Assembly (NCBI RefSeq): GCF_016808335.1
Contig: NC_053149.1
Location: 20,680,733 to 20,744,732, forward strand
DNA length: 64,000 nt
Source of the DNA: Panicum virgatum
Lineage: Eukaryota > Streptophyta > Magnoliopsida > Poales > Poaceae
Direction of reading: 5' to 3'
Shown here: positions 9,750 through 21,111 of the stretch, in pieces
Position numbering within the stretch: the stretch's first letter is position 1
Layout: every line of letters starts with the position of its first letter
Translations under genes and position numbers: made by a program
The notes under the pieces: generated by a model
The model's database searches: none
The model's input: the letters and a program-made list of their open reading frames with translations, nothing else
Told to the model about the DNA's origin: nothing

Positions 9750-12700
9750 ATGGACCCCTTCGGTGATGAGCAGGCCGCATTGCAATACATGTTGGACGCA
9801 ATAAACGAAGATACGAGGGCCAACACCACCCAGCCAATCGCTGAAGAAGATGCTCAGACAGCTGATTCGTTCCTGAATATGTCTGGAGATGCCGATGAAG
9901 AAGATGATGACTTTGCGCCGCCGCCCAATCAACAGCAGCATGTTCTAGTACGAATCTTAAAACTATATGCATGGTGACTTCGGTAGATTAGTTTTGCGAT
10001 TAACATATGTTTTCTGTAATTTAGTCGACCTCCGCATCGACTTCGTTGAGCCAGTCAAAAGGGAGACGCCGGCCAACCAAGAAAATGGAGGGAAGACAGG
10101 TCGTCAGAGAAGTGGACGCTGAGGGCTGTCCAAGTGCTCCAGACGATGCTAGCACAAAATTTGTCAACCAATGTGGGGTTATTGTTCGGGCAAGAATTCC
10201 GATCACCACAAGACTATGGAAAACGACCAAACCCGAAGAACAGCAACACGCCGTGCCTGCACGTCAGAAGGAAATGCTATGGGCAGAACTCAAGGATATG
10301 TTCACTCTTTCTGAAAGAGTTGACCAAGAACTTGTGAAGAAATGTGCCTTGAGAAAGATGGCCCTTGCCTTTGCAACTTTCAAGAAGAAGTTGTACACCA
10401 ATTACATCAAGAAGGATAATGAGCCGAACTGGGACGATCTTCCTCAGGTTAAACCATACTGGGAGGAGTTCAAACAATACAAACTATCAGAGGAAGCCCA
10501 AAAAAATCCGAACAAGCCAAGGTGAATGCAGCAAATAAGAAGTACAGCCACCACCTTGGGGCAGGCCGGTACAAGAAGTCAGTTAAAAAATGGCAGAAGA
10601 TGGAGCAAGACCTTGTAGATAGAGGCATCAGGCCGACGACTTGAGATTGGCCGGATAGATCCAAGTGGTGGTTATTTGCTAATGGCGTGACACTAAACCA
10701 GTTGGATGGAAGTTTGGTCGTGCCCGGGCATATGCAAGAAGTGTCCCGCTATCTAGTCGCTGCAATAGATGAGACTCAACAAGGTACATTCCATCCTCAA
10801 AGGGAGAATGATGAGCTGACAAGGGCATTAAAGAATCCGGAACACCCTGGACGAGCCCGCGGCATCGGCGTGGTCGCATGGAAAGTTGCTTGGGCCGGAG
10901 ATCCCTCTTACAAGACTCACCGAAAGAGCAAAGCCTAACAGGAAGAGAAACTTCGTGCCATAGAAGAAAAGATGAACAAGAAGGTTGCGTCCTTGGAATC
11001 TCAGATGGACGCCAGGGTCAATGAGGCGGTGCAGCTAGCTCTGAACCAAAGGGGCACTGCTGGGTCGCACCCGGATGTTGTGATAAGTCCGGCCTCTCAG
11101 CGACGCAGCAGCTGTGCATCCACGGCGGCGCCGACGTACAAGCGGAACAGCAACCCCAGATTGAGCCAACGACAGTAGATGACCAGAGGTATCCAGTGGA
11201 TGATGTCACCATGCCGACACCATGCGAGCTTCATGTGCGAGCAAGAAATATATCCATTCATGTCGCATACGGGTCAGCCCTGCCCCTGAATCCTTCTACT
11301 ACAATTCATGGAAGGCCAATACCTCCTGGCTACACCTCCATCACAGTCGAGCAGATAGTTGGAAACAATAAGGATCTTGAGCTCGACTTCGTTGGAGGGG
11401 ATGGAGAGAAGACATTGGGAGACGCACTGCACGGGGTCGTTCTATGGCCCAAGGCCGACATCAAACTTACTGCAAGCACAACGGCTCCCGTGCAGACCGA
11501 TCGCCCGTCTCCGCGGCCTACCTCACTGCCGTCCCCACTACCACCTCCTTCACCACCGTCTCCGCCGGCGCAAAGGGCCACGAGTACTCCAACTCCTCCT
11601 ACACTAGAAAAGGGAAAGAAAAAGACAGCATCCCTCCCAGCGGCTGGACCCTCAAAGAAGAAGCAGAAAACGGTCGAAAGACAATTAACCTACGAGAAAA
11701 CCGCTGAGGAGTTGGAAGAGGAGACTGCTCGATATATAAAAGAACAATTGAAGCCTAAAGTCCCCCCGCCGAGGGAAAAGGTACCTCTAGAACTAGGTAA
11801 AAAGCTTCTCGCAAACCTAGACAACCCACCAAAACCGAAAAGCTTACCCTCGGACTATGATCGTACTCTGACAAAGACACACAAGGTGAGAAATCTGAAG
11901 AAAAAATATGGCAAGACCATTCCTCAGCTTGGCACACAATAAAAAGAACTCGAGCCCCTCCGGGTGCCAGGGTTGCCACTCCTACACCCGACGGACGTAC
12001 AACTCCAGACGGACCTACAGGCCGCAATATTTCTTTCTGAAACTGGATTAACGCTAGAGGAGGCAACGGGGCATGTGGAGGCAAAAATCCCTGTCGCTCG
12101 CACTATTACTCCATTCCAGCATGGAAAACCGTTTGTCACTGGGGAAGAGGAGAAAAGTCTAGGCACGCAAATGTTCAATTTGCATAGATGGTACCTGCGA
12201 ATGGCGAAAGATGAAGGGAAAATGTTTGGAGTCAAGTATCGTGACCATGATTTCTTCCGCGGGGAGGACGACTTCTGGGTGTACTTCCAAAATTTATATC
12301 ACATTTACCATCGACAAGCCCTCGACGCCTCTATCATCACCATTTGGGTTTTGTAAGTATCACTTACCTCTACATTAATACTTTTTGTTAACAAGAACAT
12401 AATTATATGTGTGCATTATAAAATTTCTATTGCATCATTTAGACAGGAGATCCAAAGAAGCCGAAAACATTGATGGCACCATCAGATCGGCTTCATGTCT
12501 CCTTTGCTAGTCAACCAGAAATTGATCAACGAAAGTTACAAGGAAACGTGCGAAAACATGTACGATTCGTTGACTAGGCAAAGTTATAAATCCTATATAT
12601 TCATACCATACAACTTTGGGTAAGCCTTGATCGACTCAAACCTCTGTTATATTACTAAATAAATACTAAGTTGTCTAATATATTTATGTATATATCCTAT

Positions 12701-13400
12701 CTATATCTGCAGTTATCATTGGATTTTACTCATACTTTCCATAGAGACCGGCAATCTTATAGTCTTTGACTCAATGAGAAATCCAAAGTCGGCAATCCAA
12801 CATATCATAGACCCCTTGAACAGGTAAGTTCAGTTTGCACAATCAAATCTTTTTTCTGTTAATAACAATTCCTGAATATCAAACTTAACTTTGAGCGCAG
12901 GGTTTGGAAAAAATTTGTGAAAAATAACAAAGGACGTGGTCAATGGAGGCCCGAACTGAACGTTAACATGGATTATCCGGTATGTTCATTCATAAAGATT
13001 TGTCTAGTTAAGTATATAATCCCAAATTGTTCTAAATTGAGTAATTTATTTGTTTCTCCTTAAGTGTGCGAGACAACAACAAGGAACTGATTGGTGCGGG
13101 TACTACGTATGCGACTACTTGCACATCATGACTCCATGCGGGAAGACTACTGATGAAGAAACGAGAGTACGTCCAAACCATTCACTAGTATATTTTCATA
13201 ATTGTACTAACGCACATAATGTTAATGCTTTTTTTCCTAAATGATAGATGTCTCAAATGGGGGATGAATGTTACTCTACTGATCGGATCAACGCCGTGTG
13301 CGAGCAGCTCGCCGGATTCATTTTGAACGAGATCTTGGATCCTAGAGGCGAGTTCTACCACGACGGTCACATCGATAGAGGACTTTCATCGACATCCTGA
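9750..13400 (+). pseudogene. CACTA second gene: Transposase_24 plus Ulp1-type protease
   Basis: Start MDPFGDEQAA at 9750; exon 1 ends at ~9947 and exon 2 starts ~10025. Exon 2 has the plant En/Spm Transposase_24 region (GRRRPTKKMEG, QCGVIVRARIPITTRLWK, KKYSHHLGAGRYKKSVKKW, QGTFHPQRENDELTRAL, NPEHPGR). Later comes PTPCELHV, a Pro-rich linker and a basic region. Small exons at ~12443-12618, 12713-12823, 12901-12979, 13065-13166 and 13248-13400 with GT/AG borders encode a C48 (Ulp1) protease core: His in YHWILL, Asp in VFDSM, Gln and Cys in QQQGTDWCGYYVC. Breaks: frameshift at ~10,525, stops at ~10,641 and ~10,936, and others near 11,176, 11,940 and 12,470. The protease part would still code for the full His-Asp-Cys triad. 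Confidence 0.8.
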
Positions 13401-13684
13401 GGGGACTAGTAGTTGGACGGCTAACATGACTTGTACATTTGTAAATATTTTTAAACATTATGCCTTGATGTTTGTAAATTTGTAAATATATTAGTTCATC
13501 TAATTAGCTTAATTATATGCTCGCATTTCACTTTTAGTTAGTTTCAAATATTCTCTGAGAACGAATACGAACAACCAATGAACGTAGAGTACTGTAGAGC
13601 TTAAGTGCGTTTAGCAACTATAAAAGAATAAATAGTAATAAATATAACAAACAAAACTGGATTTGGGAAAAAAGGGAAAAGATC

Positions 13685-13915
13685 ATTGGTACCGGTTGGA
13701 AATACGAACCGGTACCAAAGGGGCTGCCACCTTACGTCAGCGTGGAAGTCTCTTTGGTATCGGCTGGTATTTCCAACCGGTACCAATGGAAGCCTAAGGC
13801 ACCAGTTGAAAAACCCGGTGTCTTAAGTAGAGGCCAATGGTCACGGTTGCGGGGCACCGGTTGGGAAACTGGTGCCTTTGGCCTTTCTCAGCCGGTGCCC
13901 AAAGCCCGTTTTCTA
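13685..13915. repeat. CACTA right subterminal repeats
   Basis: Repeated accggtt/aaccggtacc motifs mirror those at the left end and run into the terminal ...cccgttttctagtagtg. They are probably binding sites for the TNPA-type protein. Confidence 0.75.
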
Positions 13916-13924
13916 GTAGTGCTG

Positions 13925-14748
13925 GCCGGGTGACAGCGTGGCCTCGAGAGTCTGCTGGAGGACGGCGACGCCATTGCCGAAGACGAAGTCGACGGTAACG
14001 GAGATGTGGCAGTCACGATAGAACTGCCGGAGCGAGTGCGCATACACCGTGTCCTGGTGGCCCTCCACCGCCACACGGAAGAAGGCGGAGCGGTCCGAGT
14101 CCACGTGCAGCGCCACCGCCTGGTGCGCCGCCAGCCCCGCCGTGTTCCAGATCGTCATGTCCTGGGCGACGAACCCCGCGCCAGCCACCGCTGCATGCCG
14201 AGCAAAGGTTAAGACGGTGACATGGCCACATGGGATGAGATGTCAGCTTGCTGCAATGGCCAATGGAGGAAGAACAGTAGATCACACGTGCATCCTGCCT
14301 TTCGAAATTAAACGAAGCAGTAATGCATGGCAATAACTTTGCCGCCGCGAGCTTTATTGACGGTCATGTACTTACCGAATGTGGCGCTCCGGAAGGTGGT
14401 CCAACCGCCGGAGAAGCTCCGGCTGCCGGAGATCACCGTCTCGCCCATGCCCTCGCCGACGAGCATGATGTTGGTTCTTCTTCCTCACCTCCACGTTCTT
14501 GTGGTAGATGCCCCTCTTCACGTAGATCACGTACTTCCTCTTGCTGTGGATCGGCGCCCACGCCAACGCCTCGCTGATGGTCCGGTACTGCCCGCTGCCG
14601 TCCTGTACCACCACGACGTCCACGCGCATCGGCCTGATGCCGGCGCGGCGCGCTTGAGCAGCAGCTCCTCGTCCCCGCCGCCGCAGCCATCCTCGATGTC
14701 CATCATCCACTGCGGCAGCTCCGAGCTGGGGCCACCACCGCTGCCCAT
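13925..14748 (-). pseudogene. Pectin methylesterase pseudogene, 5' part
   Basis: Exon 1 (14748-14376) starts at MGSGGGPSSELPQW and encodes VDVVVVQDGSGQYRTISEA and KRKYVIYVKRGIYHKNVEV. The frame shifts near 14,655 and again near 14,480, after which ...EGMGETVISGSRS.. type sequence lies in another frame. An intron (14375-14191, donor GTAAG, acceptor GCAG) separates exon 2: GFVAQDMTIWNTAG, HQAVALHVDSDRSAFFR, EGHQDTVYAHSLRQFYRDC and VDFVFGN, which are PME signature blocks. Exon 2 is open up to the CACTA insertion at 13,924. The N-terminal signal and PME-inhibitor domain of type I enzymes are not visible upstream, where a retroelement fragment begins at 14,793. Confidence 0.9.
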
Positions 14749-14792
14749 GCCGTTGTTTGGCGCGTGATGCTGCGCAGGCGCTTTTGAATGGC

Positions 14793-15293
14793 TATGCTAG
14801 CGAGTAGCATTTGATCTTAGCTTAAGACCCCGGATAGAAAAGGGTAGTTTTGGCCAGAGCTAAGGTTAGTAGGGAAAGGCGTAAACATAGTGTCTAGGCT
14901 GAACTATACCACTCAGTTGTCTGATAGTCCCACGGTTTGTAGAGGTAGCCGGCAGGTGGTGACAACCCTATTCGAGTCTTTTCGTAATCCTCCACGTTCG
15001 GATATCAGATAGAGCATATATTGGAGCTATCAGCTTGTATAAGCCGGTCGATACGTTTAGCTCGAAGTATAACGGCGACATGATCTTTTCTTCTAGACAT
15101 AGATTCTAGATATAGAAAGTCCTCTCTTCTGTCTTCTCCACACTGGCGTGTGTGTCCTTGGATGAACCTGAACCTGTAGATAGCGTACTCACGTTTCCTA
15201 GTGGATACGATACTCTGGAATACTCCTTGGTGAAACCTACAATGGTATCCGTGCGCTTGCGGATTTTATTCGTGACGTTGCAAAATACCAATA
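14793..15293 (+). repeat. Truncated Athila-type LTR fragment
   Basis: Reverse-complement match to the Athila LTRs at 32,249 and 43,893 over their 3' ~500 bases, for example 'cttaagaccccggatagaaa' and 'agcttgtataagccggtcga'. The 5' part and the final CA are missing and no element body follows. It abuts the first PME exon upstream. Confidence 0.88.
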
Positions 15294-15716
15294 TTGGGGG
15301 ACCGGTCTGACCAGATCTAGTTAGGTTTTGCTTTGTAGAGTCCTTTTGTAACTCGATTTGGAAGAGGTACGTCCTCCCCGGTCTATAAATATAAAGGCCA
15401 CGGCTGGTTGAGGTTTTTTTACCCAATCGAATAAATCAATATACAATTTTCTTCAAACCCTAACTTTTCTAATCTCGTGCTATTCTTTGCTCATCTCTTC
15501 GGCGTTTAAGGACGTGTTGGGTGGCCTGCCGACTCCAAGACAACCCTAGATCTGTGAGCTCCGATGGAGTCACTCTCGAGCTCGTGGTTTTAGGTCTTTG
15601 CGAAGTTCTCTGCGCCCGACCAGTCTGACCGGTCGCCGGGGTTCGTCGCCGATGTTGCGATCGTTGCGATCCTGCGCGTTCTAGTGCTTGTGTATTGGCC
15701 AATTCTGCGTCAACAT
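15294..15716 (+). repeat. LTR-like fragment with TATA box, unassigned
   Basis: Contains 'tctataaatataaa' at ~15,393, followed by 'accctaac' and 'ctagatctgtgag' and ending '...gcgtcaaca', the arrangement of a U3/R/U5 with a CA end. No partner LTR or primer-binding site is visible. It could instead be a plain promoter fragment. Confidence 0.4.
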
Positions 15717-17390
15717 CTTGCTAGGCAATTTACATGCGTGTGCACGCATCGGATGCGCGATCGCGAGGATCGCCCTGGTGGCCTGGCTGCTTCCGGAGCT
15801 GAAAAAGGAGGGTTTTACATGTATACTATTACAAAAGATGGCCCCGACGTCCATACCACTAAAAAGTTTGGTGATACCTCTATATCATCGCGTTTTTCGG
15901 TTTTGACGTGTGTACCATTTTGGACGGAAGGAGTGCTAATGGAGGGTAACGGAGCAGCGAAAAGACCATTATACCCTTAGATGCCAAAAATTGCTTAAAC
16001 TATCTCCTCTCAATGACGAGCGGGCCCCACTTGTCATCTTCTTTCTTACGGTTCTTTTCCTCTGTCTCCCTGACTCGCGCGCAGCGGAGGACCTCGGCGG
16101 TGCTGCGCTCGGCGTGCTGCTGGACCACGACCCGTGGGGACGCGTACGGGGGTGCGACACGGCCACGGCCCGTGGCGGCGCTGCGCGTGGCGGCAGGACA
16201 GCACCGAGCTTGCCGCCGGCGGCGGCAGCCCGGCCGAGGCGGCGCTCGCGCCGGCGTGCTGTGGTGTGGATGACGCCCGGGCAGCCTCGCCGCGGCCACG
16301 CGGCGGCACCGCCCCTGTCTTCCTTGGCGCGGCCGCCCTCGCCGTGTGCCCCCTGGCCGCGCGGCCGCGCCGCCCTTGCCACGGCTGCCTCGGGCATCCT
16401 CGTCGCGATGACCTGCCCGGCGGCGTCTAGCGCCCGTGGCCGCGAGTTTTCCTCTCGTCCTCCCGCTGTGCCCGATCTTCCCGGCCTGCCCATCCTCACG
16501 AGCCGCCGCCGCCGCCAGCACCATCCGTCGCTCGCCCCCTCGCGCACTCTCTTGCTCGCCCCCTTCCTCGCTCACGCTCGGACACCGTCCGCCGTGCGCC
16601 GTGGAGGCCGCGTCGGGGCCGCCGCGCGCCGTGGAGGCCGCGTCGGGGCCGCCGCGCGCCGTGGTGGCCGCGTCGGGGCCGCCGCGTGCCGGGGCGGGGC
16701 CGCGGCGCGGCTGCCCCACGGCCGGGGCGGGACCGCGGCGAGGCCGCCGAGGCAGGCAGATCGATGTGTCACCGGCCAGCAAACCCGATGGCGCTCGTCG
16801 AGGCCAAGCATACTGGCGTGTCCATCTCCAGCGCAGAGCTCGCAGACCCCTGTTCGTCGTCATCCTCGACAGCGTCGAGACGCCCATCAGCGGACCCCCC
16901 TGTTCATCGTCGTCCTCGACGGCATCGAGACGCTCTACGGTGGTGGCGTTCGACCGGTGCGGCGCGCGCAAGTGCTCGGGAGGTGTCCGCGGCCTGGTGC
17001 CGCTCGTCAGGGAGTGGACAACTGGTTTCCACTCTAGGATCAGGCTGTTCTCGTCGTTCTACACGGTGGCTTTGGTAAGCACACACAACACCCCGGGACA
17101 ACAAAAGGAGTGCTGGTGTTCCAAAAAAAAAAACAAAAGGAGTGCTGGGGGAGGGAAAAAAAAACAATACACATTTCTTGTTCTTGAAAGGAGAAAGGAA
17201 ATCAGATTTGAGCCAAAAAGAACGACTATGACAAGCACATCAGGACCAGCACCGCCGCCACCACCACCACCAGGTGTCCCTGGTGTTCGTCGCGAAGTCC
17301 GGGGCGTGCCCACCCCCGGCGTTATGCAGGCGAGTGTCAAAAGATTCGTCTCGCGGTTTCCAGGTGAGTTTTGAAATTATAATTTTTTAA
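15717..17390. other. GC-rich region without a supported gene
   Basis: Long overlapping open frames occur on both strands at 16,000-17,370. All are Ala/Arg/Pro/Gly low-complexity with no domain, as expected from high GC, so I do not call them genes. 16,990-17,050 (REWTTGF, RLFSSFY followed by a good 'gtaagc' donor) could be a small exon remnant. 15,800-15,990 is AT-richer and unrecognised. Confidence 0.4.
16598..16688. repeat. 30-bp GC-rich tandem repeat, three copies
   Basis: Unit 'gccgtggaggccgcgtcggg' plus 'gccgccgcgc' repeated three times with one or two changes. Confidence 0.85.
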
Positions 17391-17640
17391 TTAGTGTCTG
17401 AAAATCCTTTCCGACATTTAGTCAAACATTTAATATGACACCCAAAAGTTTTCAGTTCACCAACTAAACACACCCTCATATATGGAGTAAGTATGCTCAT
17501 TAGATTCATCTCGCAATTTACAATCCATTCGTGCAAAAAATTTTGTAAATAAATTTTATTTAATACTTTATGTGTCCAAACATTTGCTGTGATATTTTTA
17601 AGTCTAAAATTTTGAAATCTAAACCTAACCACGTATCTAG
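17380..17640. mobile_element. MITE-like fragment
   Basis: 'gctcattagattcatctcgc', 'ttgtaaataaattttattta' and 'gtccaaacatttgctgtgat' are phrases of a common grass MITE family. The terminal repeats are degraded, so the borders are approximate. Confidence 0.5.
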
Positions 17641-17771
17641 TGGTCTGCATTGGGACCGCAGGTGCCACCTTCTGCCCTGCATTTATTGTCCAACATCCGC
17701 ATTGCCGAATTTGACACCTGCCAATTTCCAGAAGGCATGGTCCAGCAGCACCGGTTCCACTTCCGGGGTCA

Positions 17772-18102
17772 TGTTTGGTTTACTTCCTGATTTTTTCTCC
17801 AAAGAATTTTACATGCATGATGTATTAAATGAAGTCTATTTGTAATTTTTTTCGCATATAGGTGCAAATTTGCGAGTCGAATCTAATGAACCTAATTTAA
17901 CTATGATTAGATATAATACTGCTACAGTAACCATAATCTAATCATCCTCTAGTTGTACAGTCAAAGGTCTCATTAGATACGGTACTGCTACAATACCATG
18001 ATTGTAGATGTGGTTTTATAATTAAACTTCATTTAATACCTCTAATTAGTGGTCAAAGCGGCAAAAAATTTTACCAAATTTTTTTCACGCCCAAACCAAA
18101 CA
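17772..18102. mobile_element. MITE-like element with TGTTTGGTTT ends
   Basis: Inverted ends TGTTTGGTTT (17772) and AAACCAAACA (18093-18102) enclose AT-rich non-coding sequence with 'ctgctacagtaaccataatc' in the middle, a pattern frequent in grass introns and promoters. The target duplication is not clear. Confidence 0.55.
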
Positions 18103-18106
18103 CACC

Positions 18107-18656
18107 CAAATTTGAAGATTCTTGGCCGCCTCGCTGATAACATTTCCAGGCTTGAGCTTGGCACCACTGTTTTTGTGGTATACACGACTTTCTTTGTTGT
18201 CAGCTTCATCACTTTATACATTCCCTTTCTGTTAAGTCACTGATATACCTGATCCATACACTCAGGGATTGCATGTTGTTAGAATGGCTACAGTGATGCG
18301 CACTGTGAAGGTTTTAGCTCTCTGGCTTGATAATCTTAGACTGGATGTGGTTATTAACTTCATGAAATGCTTTCCCTGCATGGAGAAGTTGTACATCGAG
18401 GTTACCTTTTTTTTTGTTATTCATTCTCCATTTTTTTCTTACCTTTCTATTACTGCAGCTTTGTTGTTCTGAGGCTTGGTTTAATCATTCATTTTCAGAC
18501 AGATACAGACGGGAAAAACACACAGCGTCATTATTCCCTGGGCCGTATTGAATGCCTTGATCACCACCATAAGAAATTACGGATAACATATTATTCAGGC
18601 AAAAGGCCACATTTTGAGTTTGCTAAGTTCTTCGTATTGAATGCGGGTCTGCTTAC
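18107..18656 (+). pseudogene. F-box/LRR FBD-type protein fragment
   Basis: Three pieces with GT/AG borders. The first, up to ~18,174, encodes KILGRLADNISRLELGTTVF. The second, 18266-18400, encodes LHVVRMATVMRTVKVLAL.. and VVINFMKCFPCMEKLYIE. The third, 18499-18656, encodes RHYSLGRIECLDHH, KKL and FAKFFVLNA. This is the LRR/FBD part of the large grass F-box family whose members bind SKP1 and select proteins for ubiquitination. The F-box itself is not found upstream, and the frame is cut at 18,657 by unrelated G-rich sequence, so it is a relic. Confidence 0.7.
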
Positions 18657-18963
18657 TCCTGCTAATGGGGCGGGGCTTGACGGGTTTTTTGGGTGGGTTT
18701 TAATACAGGTACTATTGGATGGGTGGAAACGGGTGACACTATGAAGCGGGTTGGGGCGGGTTGGGTTGACGACACAGACGGGTTGGGACGGATTGGGACG
18801 CTATGGTAGTAGATCGGCGCGTAAGTCGCATATCATCATCCGTCGTGACTTCGGGTTGGGGCGGGTTGGGGCATTGGGCCGACGGGGGTGGGTCGGGGCG
18901 GGTGGTAGTTAGGACTCTTGAAATATGGGTAGGGGCGGATTTGGAGCGGGTTAACTCCATTAA
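18657..18963. other. G-rich insertion between FBD and DUF295 fragments
   Basis: The plus strand is rich in GGGTTGGGGCGGGTTGGG runs (18748-18765 and 18853-18871), both of which fit the G3N1-7 quadruplex pattern. Similar GGGT/CGGG-rich tracts are seen near the ends of some plant hAT elements, but no terminal repeat could be fixed. Confidence 0.5.
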
Positions 18964-18965
18964 CA

Positions 18966-20097
18966 GGCGTAGCCACCGCAGCTACCTGGAATCAGACGGT
19001 GAGCTACACATGGTCGGCGCCATGGTGAGCACGTTCCATGAGACACAGGAGTTCAACTACAGAAGCATGGTCTACAAGTGCAACCTCCTTGACCGTGCGC
19101 CGGAGTGGTCCACGGTGAGGGACGTCGGTGATCTGACACTGTTCGTGTCCAAGAATCTCAGTGAAAGCTTCAGCGGAACAAGTGTATCCAAGTACAGGAA
19201 GAACACCATCTACTTCTCGGAGCCTTTGTATGGGGATCCATTCGAATTGACCCATCGATTGGAGATAGCTGATATTGCTGCAGCCTGCAGGCACATCTAA
19301 AGTGAAGAAGCCTTTTAGCGAAAAGATGCTTGGCTCTGAAGCTCTAGGTTGGATTCGACCGAATCTCTGGAAGGGAGGTACGTACGTTAATGATGTTGTT
19401 CAATTTGAATGTTTTAATTTCGGCTCATGCATGGCAATAAGTAGTGGCGATGATGAAAAGGATTTGATATATATGCTACATTTGGTTATTAGCTCTTCAA
19501 CTGAGTTGAAACTAAATCTTACCTCACATAGCTCTGCCCACCCATTATAAGTGCTCAGTTATCTTCTTTTCTGTTGATTTTTTTTGTGTAATTTAATTCC
19601 CCGCGCTATATACAATATATGGCATGGTACTAGGTAAAATTGCTATAGATCAAATGCGTGCTACAGGTCAAACCATAAATGGCTAGGTTCGCTCTACGTT
19701 TCTATGATTTATTCGATCATATAAATTATCATCTTGTTGAAAAACTTGGTTTTTTTTCTGGTTATACTAATACTAAAAGGATAGACCCTATACACATGTC
19801 TGATAATTTCACATCACTGTTTTCTTTAGGGCATATATACTTGTTGTCTTGACGACCGGCCATAGATCTTACTAATTAATTAAGCTTACAGGAGTTCATT
19901 TTATTATATTCTGTTATAGCACAACATTTCTATGAGAACAAGGTGCCCATCAATCTGCCTCAGCTCTTCGCAATTTCAGGTGCGATTCGAAAGCACAACG
20001 AGGAAAAATCACAAACCGAAGCAGCTCCCCAAGTGACAGACGCGCCTGAACCTGCAGCAGAAGTCAAGGCCGGTGCTGTTCAGTTCAAGAGTACTTG
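18966..20097 (+). pseudogene. DUF295-type gene, C-terminal part
   Basis: First exon 18966-19377: YLESDGELHMV, LFVSKNLSESFS and KNTIYFSEPLYGDPFE fit the DUF295 domain of plant F-box-related proteins. A one-base shift near 19,280 moves the frame to KKPFSEKMLGSEALGWIRP, then a 'gtacgt' donor. The last exon (19892-20097, after 'ttacag') encodes AQHFYENKVPINLPQLF and ends GAVQFKST-stop. The 5' half is missing because G-rich sequence precedes it directly. DUF295 genes multiply and decay fast in grasses; function is poorly known. The last exon may derive from the same gene, but I cannot prove it. Confidence 0.6.
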
Positions 20098-20542
20098 AGA
20101 TTCCTGTCCCTCTTTCCCTAGTTCTCAACAATTACTGAGCTCAGATGTTAGTGTCAGCTTTTCATTTCATGGTGTGTAAGTGTAATGGACTTTGAAGATT
20201 TGTTTCTTGACAATAGTATTCTTGACGTGAACTTATGGGATGTTGGCAGATTCTATTCGTGAATATGTTTCTCCCTAAAACTACAGTTAATCGTCATATG
20301 GTGGGAAAAGAACAACAGTTATCAATCATATAGGATTGATGTTCATTGAATGCATAATAGCACAGCTTTCCCTGAAGGCTAGGACAGTCGTGCTGCCGAG
20401 CATCGTATTTGTCACTCCACCACTGTCCTACAATACGCAAAAAGTATTGCCAAAAACACACTTTGTAGCACACAAGTTACTCTTAAATGTAATTTTTGCA
20501 GCAGGCAGGGTCCAGACAACTTGGGAGAATTTTATGAAGTTA
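20098..20542. other. Gene-free 3' flank
   Basis: Follows the DUF295-type stop codon; includes 'aatgtaattt'-like AT-rich sequence compatible with a 3' UTR. Nothing else was recognised. Confidence 0.3.
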
Positions 20543-20807
20543 GGGTGTTAATTGATGACCCTTAGATGTATCTCCAACCCTCTTAGTTCAAATTTTTGTA
20601 CTTTTTTTTGTTCAAAATAAAGTCTCATTTTAGAAAAGTAGTATAAAATTTTCACTCCGTTCGGCTGCTCTCGGCTAGACGCCTGGACCCATTTCAGCCA
20701 AAGGCAGCCTTCCAGCAGCCCCGTGTCCAGCAGCTGTCCAGCTAGCCGAGCGATGCATTTGAAGTAAAGAAGATTGGATGTGCACCTAAAGTTACCAATT
20801 AACACCC
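20543..20807. mobile_element. MITE with perfect 12-bp inverted ends
   Basis: GGGTGTTAATTG at 20543 is matched by CAATTAACACCC at 20796-20807. The 265-bp element is non-coding. Flanking bases suggest a TA-type duplication, but it is not clean, so superfamily assignment (Tourist/Harbinger or other) is open. Confidence 0.75.
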
Positions 20808-21111
20808 CTAGATATAGTAAAATGACGACAATCTTCAGTGGCTTTGAACCATCTGATGTACAGTACTACTAAAGGCCAATTGGTGGTTCATGAATCATAT
20901 ATGGACACTCCACGGAGAAATTAGGGGTTTATCAGCTGCAGGCAGCAATTCTTTGGTGTGATAATATTTGATTAACTTAGTTGGTGCCTAATCTGGTGTG
21001 TTTCATTCTAGAACATAACGTATTCAAGTGGATTATGGTTTTGTTAGAGAAAGGGTTGTTCAGTACCATCATATCTCTTTATTTATTTAATGATTAAGTG
21101 TCGCTACTATA
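20808..21111. other. Stretch without recognised content
   Basis: AT-rich, no credible frame or repeat seen. Confidence 0.4.

Larger units (their letters stand above)
6954..13921 (+). mobile_element. CACTA (En/Spm-type) transposon inserted in the PME pseudogene
   Basis: The right end reads, inverted, CACTACTAGAAAACGGGC; the left end is gACTACTAGAAAACAGGC, so its first base has changed from C to G. The 3-bp target duplication CTG flanks it at 6951-6953 and 13922-13924, as expected for CACTA. Subterminal arrays of ACCGGT-type motifs lie inside both ends. Two plus-strand genes are present: TNP2-like (7647-9245) and a Transposase_24/Ulp1 gene (9750-13400). Truncation of TNP2 and stops in the second gene make it non-autonomous now. 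Confidence 0.93.

Noticed and set aside
15991..17374. Long open frames (up to 348 codons) on both strands
   Set aside because: They overlap in several frames, are low-complexity Arg/Ala/Pro/Gly sequence and show no domain; GC content explains them.
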